A stretch of DNA of 64,000 nucleotides, taken from assembly GCF_907164555.1 (NCBI RefSeq), contig NZ_CAJQZC010000003.1, forward strand, positions 434,001-498,000, written 5' to 3'. Positions 58,217-64,000 of the stretch are shown one piece after another (position 1 is the stretch's first letter; each line of letters opens with the position of its first letter). The DNA comes from Paraburkholderia saeva (GTDB lineage Bacteria > Pseudomonadota > Gammaproteobacteria > Burkholderiales > Burkholderiaceae). The notes beneath the pieces are model-generated. The model was not told the DNA's origin. It did no database searches and was given only the letters and a program-made list of their open reading frames with translations. Made by a program: the position numbers and the translations under genes.

Positions 58217-59206
58217 ATGATTGATGCAGCAGTGATCGGAGCAGGACGGATCGGCAAGATTCACGCGGCCAATGTGGCGGGGGAAGACGGCATTCGCCTG
58301 AAATACGTGGCCGACGTGCATGAACCGGGTGCGCGCGCGCTGGCTGAGGCTCACGGCGCGCAGGTCGCGGACGTGGAAGGCATACTCGGCGACCCCGCAA
58401 TCCAGGCCATAGTGATTGCCTCGAGCACGGACACCCATGCGCCGCTGATCGAACAGGCGGCGCGAGCGGGCAAGCACATCTTCTGCGAAAAGCCAGTGGA
58501 TCTCGACCTCGTGCGGGCTCGTGCATGCGCGGATACTGTCACGAGCGCCGGGGTGACCTGCATGATCGGTTTTCAGCGCCGCTTTGATCCGACCTTCGCG
58601 GGATTGCAGGCGCGCCTCGCGGCTGGCGAGATTGGCACTCCGGAAATGCTGGTCGTGACGAGCCGCGACCCGGGCGCACCGCCGCTGGACTACCTCAGGC
58701 GATCCGGTGGCATTTTCCGCGACATGCTGATTCACGATTTCGACATCTGCCGATGGATTCTTGGCGACGAAGCCCATAGCGTGTATGCCACCGGGAGTTG
58801 TCTGTCCGATCCGTCGATCGCGGATGCCGGCGACATCGACAGTACGGCGGTGACGATCCGCACGCGCGAAGGCCGGCTATGCGTCATCAATACCGCGCGT
58901 CGCGCGGCCTACGGTTACGACCAGCGCTTCGAAGTCCTCGGTTCGCGCGGCATGCTCCAGGCGGGCAACGTGCGGCCGACGGAAGTCACGGCGTTTTCTG
59001 CCCACACCGTGTCGACCGACTTGCCCGAAGCGTTTTTCCTCGAACGCTATCGGGACGCTTATGCCGCGGAAATCGCGCATTTCGTCGCGGCGCTCGTGAA
59101 CGGCACGCCGGTGCGCACCACGATCGACGACGGACTGAAGGCACTCGAACTTGCCGACGCCGCCTCCCGTTCCTTTGTCAGCGGAGCGCCGGTCACGCTC
59201 GAATAG
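58217..59206 (+). CDS. iolG: Myo-inositol 2-dehydrogenase-like oxidoreductase
   Basis: Gfo/Idh/MocA-family NAD enzyme, 329 residues from the ATG at 58217 (GGAGGAG directly upstream). The Rossmann motif is VIGAGRIGKIHAAN; the catalytic set matches IolG: K92 in EKPVD, D169 and H173 in RDMLIHDFD. It oxidises myo-inositol to 2-keto-myo-inositol, feeding iolE. Being divergent from the iol operon and next to the LacI gene, it is clearly part of the pathway. scyllo-Inositol or chiro-inositol are possible extra substrates. Confidence 0.88.
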   Translation: MIDAAVIGAGRIGKIHAANVAGEDGIRLKYVADVHEPGARALAEAHGAQVADVEGILGDPAIQAIVIASSTDTHAPLIEQAARAGKHIFCEKPVDLDLVRARACADTVTSAGVTCMIGFQRRFDPTFAGLQARLAAGEIGTPEMLVVTSRDPGAPPLDYLRRSGGIFRDMLIHDFDICRWILGDEAHSVYATGSCLSDPSIADAGDIDSTAVTIRTREGRLCVINTARRAAYGYDQRFEVLGSRGMLQAGNVRPTEVTAFSAHTVSTDLPEAFFLERYRDAYAAEIAHFVAALVNGTPVRTTIDDGLKALELADAASRSFVSGAPVTLE

Positions 59207-59207
59207 T

Positions 59208-59223
59208 GAACACGTGTGCGATT
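59208..59223. promoter_or_regulatory. Weak operator-like sequence before the lacI-type gene
   Basis: GTGAACACGTGTGCGA shares the core ACACGTGTGC with the 26-bp phytase-leader palindrome and resembles the 16-bp operator, but the outer bases are poor. It starts one base after the iolG stop and about 60 bp before the regulator start, so it could mediate autoregulation. Treat as tentative. Confidence 0.25.
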
Positions 59224-59280
59224 CCCGCACCTTTGATAAGCTACTGGCTTCACGAGGGCAGTTAATGCGAAGGGCGCGGG

Positions 59281-60330
59281 ATGCACATGAACGACAGAGA
59301 GAAAGACAAGGACAAGAGCTGGGCCACCGCGGAAGACGTAGCGAAACTCGCGGGCGTATCGCGTTCGGCAGTTTCGCGAGCGTTTACCCCAGGCGCCAGT
59401 ATCTCCGGCAAGACCAAAAAGCTCGTAATGCAGGCTGCGGAGAAGCTCGGCTACCAGGTCGACATCAATGCCCGTAATATGATTCAAGGGCGCAGCAGCT
59501 TTGTGGGCGTGGTGACGTCCGGTCTTGCCAATCCATTCCGGGTCAAATTGCTTGCCCCACTCGCCCATTACCTCGGCGAACATGGCTTCCTGCCGATTCT
59601 GATGAACGCCGACGACGCCGATCAGATCGCACACTCGCTGCAAATACTGCTGAGTTACCGCATCGCCGGCGTCATCATGACGTCCGGCGCGCCGCCGCTC
59701 GCGTTGGCGCACGAGTATGTGAGCCGGCGCATTCCGGTTGCAATGGTCAACCGCGCCGCCGAACTCGAAGGGGCGGACGTGGTCAACAGCGACAACGACG
59801 CGGGCGGCCGCATGGCGGCCCAGCGGCTGATCCAGGCCGGGGCTACACGGTTCGCGTTCGTCGGACCGCACATTTCGAATTTCAGTGGCAAGGCCCGCTG
59901 CGATGCTTTTGTCGACGCGCTCAAAGGGCTGCCGCGCCGTCGCGGCGACGTCGAACTGTGCAACACATCCACCGATAGCTACGAAAGCGGACAGCAGGCC
60001 GGCAATACGCTCCTGAACCGCTCACGCGGCATTCCGGATGGTGTGTTCTGCGCCACCGACATGATCGCACTTGGCTTTATCGACGCAGTGCGGCACCGCT
60101 TTGGCAAACGTGTGCCCGACGACATCCGGGTGGTTGGCTTCGACGATATCCAGCACGCCGGGCTCGATAGCTACCGCCTCTCCACGGTTGCACAGAACGT
60201 GCAGGAACTGGCCCGTCACACGGTGCAGGTCCTCGTCGAGCGTATGAACGATTTCGACACGCCGGCGCAAGTCCGCGTGGTGCCGGTTTCATTTGTCGAG
60301 CGCGACACGGCCGGTCCGGTATCCGGGTAA
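59281..60330 (+). CDS. LacI-family transcriptional regulator of the inositol/phytate genes
   Basis: LacI/GalR regulator, 349 residues; ATG at 59281 or 59287. The helix-turn-helix (about 17-40) reads TAEDVAKLAGVSRSAVSRAFTP, followed by the hinge region, and the effector domain (about 70-340) has the periplasmic-binding fold with VGFDDIQHAGLDSYRLSTV. It lies 74 bp after iolG on the same strand and 203 bp before the ABC transporter. The palindromic motif repeated at three local promoters is the size and form of LacI-family operators, so this protein is the natural candidate to bind it, released by an inositol or inositol-phosphate ligand. Confidence 0.9.
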   Translation: MHMNDREKDKDKSWATAEDVAKLAGVSRSAVSRAFTPGASISGKTKKLVMQAAEKLGYQVDINARNMIQGRSSFVGVVTSGLANPFRVKLLAPLAHYLGEHGFLPILMNADDADQIAHSLQILLSYRIAGVIMTSGAPPLALAHEYVSRRIPVAMVNRAAELEGADVVNSDNDAGGRMAAQRLIQAGATRFAFVGPHISNFSGKARCDAFVDALKGLPRRRGDVELCNTSTDSYESGQQAGNTLLNRSRGIPDGVFCATDMIALGFIDAVRHRFGKRVPDDIRVVGFDDIQHAGLDSYRLSTVAQNVQELARHTVQVLVERMNDFDTPAQVRVVPVSFVERDTAGPVSG

Positions 60331-60369
60331 ATCCCTGGCAAGGTATTCACTTCTTTTGCGCGGTCACAG

Positions 60370-60412
60370 TTGAACACGTCGCGGCTTGATGCTAAATTGC
60401 ACTCGTGTGCAA
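60370..60412 (+). promoter_or_regulatory. Promoter and LacI-type operator of the ABC transporter operon
   Basis: TTGAAC (60370-60375), 17-bp spacer and TAAATT (60393-60398) form the promoter. TTGCACTCGTGTGCAA (60397-60412) starts in the -10 box and covers the start point, exactly as at the phytase promoter. The leader to the binding-protein start is about 125 bases. Confidence 0.7.
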
Positions 60413-60532
60413 ATAGATCGGTTGAGATTCCGGGACTTCGGCCGGATCATCGTTCGTACCGCTCCGATGATTGGGTTAGGGACGTCCCATGAACGTGGCG
60501 CACCGAGTTGATAAATAACTGGAGACAAACGC

Positions 60533-61558
60533 ATGAAACGTTTTTTGCGCCATTCGGTCGCTATCGTTCTCGGGTTGGGTGTGATGTCCGCGGCGCATGC
60601 CGCGGGCAAGCTGAACGTTTTGTGTTCGGCCGACCTGGAGTGGTGTCAGCTGATGAAGGCCCGCTTCGAGAAGGAGAGCGGGATACAGGTTTCGATGATT
60701 CGCAAGAGTGCGGGCGAAAGCTTCGCGCAGATTCAGGCGCAGGCGAAGAATCCGCAGGTCGACGTGTGGTGGGCGGGTTCGGGCGATGCGCATTTGCAAG
60801 CCGCGTTCGAAAACCTGACGCAGTCTTACCAGTCGCCGCTGCAATCGCAATTACAGCCTTGGGCGCGGGTTTTCGCCACGGTCGCGCAGAACCGGTCGGT
60901 TGGTATTTATCAAGGCGTGCTGGGCATCGGCTATAACGAAAACGAACTAAAGCAGCGCAATCTGCCCGCTCCGAAGTGCTGGAAGGATTTGCTCAATCCG
61001 GCCTACAAGGGCGAGATCCAGATTGCCAATCCTAATTCGTCTGGCACTTCGTACGTTGCGCTGGCCACGCTGGTCCAGTTATTCGGCGAAGACAAGGCCT
61101 TTGCCTACATGCGCTCGCTCAACGCCAATATCAGTCAGTACACGGATACCGGTGTCGCTCCAGGCGAAGCGGCTTCGCGAGGCGAGTCGACAGTGGCGAT
61201 CGAATTCATGCATGACCTGATCAAGCAGAAGGTGGCAGGCTTTCCGATTGCAGTGGTCCCTGCCTGCGAGGGAACGGGCTATGAGATCGGCGGCATGAGC
61301 ATCGTTGCCGGCGCGAAGAATCTGGACGAAGCAAAGCGCTTCTACGACTTCGCTCTGCGTGCGGATACACAGACGGCGGCGGTGGATGCCAAGGCCTATC
61401 AGATTCCGTCGAACGCTCAAGCCACGGTTCCGCCGCAAGCTCCGAACGTCGCCTCGATCAAGCTGGTCAACTACGACTTCGCGAAATATGGTTCGCCGCA
61501 GACGCGCAAGCATCTGTTGCAGCGCTGGACGTCGGAAATCTACTCTCACGGCAACTGA
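60533..61558 (+). CDS. ABC transporter binding protein, AfuA-like (candidate inositol-phosphate receptor)
   Basis: Periplasmic receptor, 341 residues with a Sec signal peptide (about 1-23, ending AHA). It belongs to the Fe(III)/AfuA/AEP binding family. Pocket candidates are S169, S170 and T172 in NPNSSGTSY, H227 and D228 in IEFMHD, and E251 in TGYE. The H-D and a Glu 24 residues after the His reproduce the spacing of the sugar-phosphate contacts I recall for AfuA (H205, D206, E229). The AEP receptor at 7.5 kb has G-H and D at these places instead. It shares an operator with the phytase and iol genes, so an inositol monophosphate is the favoured ligand; myo-inositol or a hexose phosphate are alternatives. 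Confidence 0.82.
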   Translation: MKRFLRHSVAIVLGLGVMSAAHAAGKLNVLCSADLEWCQLMKARFEKESGIQVSMIRKSAGESFAQIQAQAKNPQVDVWWAGSGDAHLQAAFENLTQSYQSPLQSQLQPWARVFATVAQNRSVGIYQGVLGIGYNENELKQRNLPAPKCWKDLLNPAYKGEIQIANPNSSGTSYVALATLVQLFGEDKAFAYMRSLNANISQYTDTGVAPGEAASRGESTVAIEFMHDLIKQKVAGFPIAVVPACEGTGYEIGGMSIVAGAKNLDEAKRFYDFALRADTQTAAVDAKAYQIPSNAQATVPPQAPNVASIKLVNYDFAKYGSPQTRKHLLQRWTSEIYSHGN

Positions 61559-61567
61559 AGCACTCAG

Positions 61568-63748
61568 ATGAAAAAGACCTTGTCGATTTGGCTGGCCCTC
61601 GGTGCGATCGCTCTCATCGGGTTGCCGTGGTATCAGCAGGATAGCGGCGTGTTCGCGCTACATTGGCTGTCGCCGCGTTTGTTCGCCACGAAAGCGGCCG
61701 CTCCGGCACTGCTGCAAGCCTGGTACTTTGGGATCGCGCCATTGTGGGTCCTGTTCGGACTGCTGGCGCTTGCGGCGCTCGGGGTGGGGCTGATCGCATC
61801 CCGGCGTCGGCTTGGCACGCTCTGGATTGCCGCCGGCGCGGCAGGCCTTGCCACGATCGTGTGGCTGGCGTGGGGGATCCCCGCGCAGACAGGAACACCG
61901 ACCGGCCTTGGCGCGGGAGCGCTGCTGGCGACCACCGTGTTCATCGTGATCACGACAAGCGGAGCGGCGCTCCTCGGCGCATGCCGTGGCGACCTGTTCG
62001 TCACAGCCGCAATCGGCATTGTCGCTGCATTGATCGGCATGTTCGTCTTCTGGCCGGTCGGCAGCATCCTGCTCGACGCGTTTGGCGATAGCGACGGCCA
62101 CTTCGCACTTGCCGCCGTACTGCCGCGCGTCGCGTCCCGGAGTGTGTGGGGGCTGGCATGCCTCGCGGGAGGACGGACCTGCGGCGTCGCGTGGAACACG
62201 CTGGCGCTGGCGCTGGCGAGCGCAACTGGATCGACCCTGCTCGGCATTGTGTTCGCACTGCTGGTGACGCGGACGTCGGCTCGCTGGGTGAAGATGCTTC
62301 GCAGTCTGAGCGTGCTGCCGATCATCACCCCGCCGTTCGTGCTGGGTCTCGCGCTGATCCTGCTGCTCGGCCGCAATGGTATTCTGACTATGTTGATCGC
62401 CGACGTGTTCGGTGTGATGCCGGGCCGCTGGCTCTACGGCCTGCCCGGCGTGTGGCTGTCGCAATTGCTGGCGTTCACGCCCATCGCTTTCATGACGCTG
62501 ATCGGTGTGGTGGAAGGCGTCGGGCCGTCGCTCGAAGAGGCTTCGCAGACCCTCGGGGCGTCGCGTTGGCAGACATTTGCAACGGTGTCACTGCCGCTCA
62601 TGCGGCCTGGCCTGGCCAACGCCTTTCTTCTGTGCTTCATCGAAAGTATGGCGGACTTCGGCAATCCGATCGTGCTGGGCGGAAACTTCCATGTGCTGTC
62701 CACCGAAATCTACTTCTCTGTGGTCGGTGCCCAGAATGATCCGGGGCGCGCCGCAGGACTCGGCCTCGTGTTGCTGGCTTTCGCGTTGGGCGCGTTCATG
62801 CTGCAAAACCTCTGGCTCGGCCGCAAGTCTTACGTCACGGTTTCCGGTAAGGCTGACAGCGGCGCTCACGCACCGCTCGATCACCGGCTTCAGATCGGGC
62901 TGTGGTGTGTCGCGGTACCCTGGTATGCGTTCACACTTGTCGTCTACGGAATGATGTTGCTCGGCGGTTTCGTCAAGATATGGGGTGTCGATAACAGTTT
63001 GACGCTGGCCCATTATCTCGATGCATTCGGTGTGTCCAGCGATGCTACCGGGCTGCACTGGCACGGTCAGGCCTGGCCATCGTTCTTCACGACGCTGACA
63101 ATCGCGGCGATCGCCACGCCGCTGACTTCCCTCGTGGGAATGCTCGCCGCGTGGCTGCTGATTCGCCAGCGCTTTGCCGGCAAGCGCCTGTTCGAATTCG
63201 GCACGCTGCTCAGTTTTGCCATTCCTGGCACGGTGATCGGCATCGCCTATCTGCTGACCTTCAACTCGGGACCAGTCGAACTCACAGGCACCGCCGCGAT
63301 CCTCGTGTTGTGCTTCGTGTTCCGCAATATGCCGATGGGATTGCGCAGTGGCATCGCCGCGATGAGACAACTCGATGCGAGTCTGGACGAAGCCTCCATC
63401 ATGTTGCGTGCAAGCAGTTTCACGACCATTCGCCGCGTGATCCTGCCGTTGTTGCGGCCGGCGTTGGCTTCAGCCCTGGTGTACAGCTTCGTGCGTTCCA
63501 TCACCTCGGTGAGCGCGGTGATCTTCCTCGTCAGCGCCAATTACGACATGGCAACGTCCTACATCATCGGCCTCGTGTCGAATGGCAACTATGGCACGGC
63601 GATCGCATATGCAAGTGTTCTCGTTGTCGTGATGCTCATGATGATTCTGCTGACTCAGCGATTTGTCGGCACTCGCCGGTTGCGCGCCCACACCCGCGTC
63701 CAGGTTGCTGGCAAGCGGCGCGCGGCATTGAAGGAGAAAACAATATGA
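61568..63748 (+). CDS. ABC transporter fused permease, AfuB-like
   Basis: Large inner-membrane permease, 726 residues, with two permease halves in one chain. EAA loops are EEASQTLGASRWQTFATVSLPLMRPGL in the first half and DEASIMLRASSFTTIRRVILPLLRPAL in the second. The N-terminal 150 residues add several hydrophobic segments beyond the core, a feature of AfuB/FbpB-type long permeases. It starts 9 bp after the binding-protein gene and ends overlapping the ATPase start (ATGA). The substrate follows from the receptor. Confidence 0.88.
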   Translation: MKKTLSIWLALGAIALIGLPWYQQDSGVFALHWLSPRLFATKAAAPALLQAWYFGIAPLWVLFGLLALAALGVGLIASRRRLGTLWIAAGAAGLATIVWLAWGIPAQTGTPTGLGAGALLATTVFIVITTSGAALLGACRGDLFVTAAIGIVAALIGMFVFWPVGSILLDAFGDSDGHFALAAVLPRVASRSVWGLACLAGGRTCGVAWNTLALALASATGSTLLGIVFALLVTRTSARWVKMLRSLSVLPIITPPFVLGLALILLLGRNGILTMLIADVFGVMPGRWLYGLPGVWLSQLLAFTPIAFMTLIGVVEGVGPSLEEASQTLGASRWQTFATVSLPLMRPGLANAFLLCFIESMADFGNPIVLGGNFHVLSTEIYFSVVGAQNDPGRAAGLGLVLLAFALGAFMLQNLWLGRKSYVTVSGKADSGAHAPLDHRLQIGLWCVAVPWYAFTLVVYGMMLLGGFVKIWGVDNSLTLAHYLDAFGVSSDATGLHWHGQAWPSFFTTLTIAAIATPLTSLVGMLAAWLLIRQRFAGKRLFEFGTLLSFAIPGTVIGIAYLLTFNSGPVELTGTAAILVLCFVFRNMPMGLRSGIAAMRQLDASLDEASIMLRASSFTTIRRVILPLLRPALASALVYSFVRSITSVSAVIFLVSANYDMATSYIIGLVSNGNYGTAIAYASVLVVVMLMMILLTQRFVGTRRLRAHTRVQVAGKRRAALKEKTI

Positions 63749-64000
63749 AAGACCTGAAACAACGTGGTTCGCTCGCCTTCGAGCGTGTGACCAAGCGATA
63801 CGGCAAAAGCGTCGCGGTCGACGATATAAGCTTCAGCATCGAACCCAAAACCCTCGTGACCCTGCTTGGGCCCAGCGGCTGCGGGAAGACGACCACGTTG
63901 CGCATGATAGCCGGGCTGGAGCGCGTGGATGAGGGCCGCATCCGGATCGGCGGCCGCGATGTGACGGAACTTTCCGCTGCCGAGCGCGATGTCAGCATGG
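63745..64000 (+). CDS. ABC transporter ATP-binding protein, AfuC-like (3' end missing)
   Basis: ATPase subunit of the same importer, cut by the right edge after 85 codons. It starts LAFERVTKRYGKSVAVDDISFSI and shows Walker A GPSGCGKTT at about 42-50 and GLERVDEGRI after it. The ATG at 63745 overlaps the permease stop and has AAGGAG upstream (63731-63736). Signature, Walker B and any TOBE domain lie outside the window. Confidence 0.9.
   Translation, partial: MKDLKQRGSLAFERVTKRYGKSVAVDDISFSIEPKTLVTLLGPSGCGKTTTLRMIAGLERVDEGRIRIGGRDVTELSAAERDVSM

Overview
The window is GC-rich chromosomal DNA from a soil-type betaproteobacterium, most likely Paraburkholderia or a close Burkholderia-group relative. 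The evidence is the aminophosphonate gene set with its GntR and LysR regulators, general porins ending in HKF, a hopanoid HpnJ enzyme and an acoXABC acetoin operon, all typical of that group. I see no rRNA, tRNA, IS element, prophage or CRISPR array. Names rest on reading the protein sequences; no database search was run.

Region 1 (1-22.2 kb) is organophosphonate catabolism. After the tail of a PotABC-type ABC transporter and a GntR regulator come two divergent operons. The minus-strand one is phnA-phnY-ald. The plus-strand one is phnS-phnT-phnU-phnW plus a flavin oxidoreductase. Together they import 2-aminoethylphosphonate (AEP), deaminate it to phosphonoacetaldehyde, oxidise that to phosphonoacetate and cleave the C-P bond to acetate and phosphate; alanine dehydrogenase recycles the alanine made by PhnW. 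A GntR regulator (PhnR-like) and a LysR regulator follow. A second module then carries an iron alcohol dehydrogenase, an MFS carrier, a second phnA-phnY pair and an MgtC-like protein. It has no aminotransferase and looks built for a non-amino C2 phosphonate. An isolated phnN kinase gene lies near 31.5 kb.

Region 2 (22.3-39.4 kb) is a mixed stretch: hpnJ, nnrU-like, a membrane acyltransferase, a porin, a MetQ-like and an ArgT-like binding protein, an M14-type desuccinylase/deacylase, phnN, a LuxR regulator with degenerate HD-GYP-like halves, a secreted alpha/beta hydrolase, an M20 amidohydrolase, an IclR regulator divergent from pcaF, and a secreted protein with a duplicated domain. Several good intrinsic terminators separate these units.

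Region 3 (39.4-47.4 kb) is the acetoin dehydrogenase locus: acoR on the minus strand, then acoX-acoA-acoB-acoC-lipA on the plus strand. A textbook sigma-54 promoter and two upstream inverted repeats precede acoX. An unusual array of 55-bp hairpin repeats sits between acoA and acoB.

Region 4 (47.5-64 kb) is the most interesting part. It holds a histidine-acid phytase with a co-oriented porin, a complete myo-inositol catabolic operon (iolC-iolD-iolE-iolB-mmsA), a divergent inositol dehydrogenase, a LacI-family regulator, and an ABC transporter whose binding protein resembles the sugar-phosphate binder AfuA rather than known inositol carriers. The same 16-bp palindrome, TTGCACWCGWGTGCAA, lies at the promoters of the phytase operon, the iol divergent region and the transporter. 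I read this as a single phytate/inositol-phosphate utilisation regulon controlled by the LacI protein. The phytase leader also holds a 26-codon ORF that looks like the collapsed remains of a TonB-dependent receptor gene, and a perfect 26-bp palindrome.
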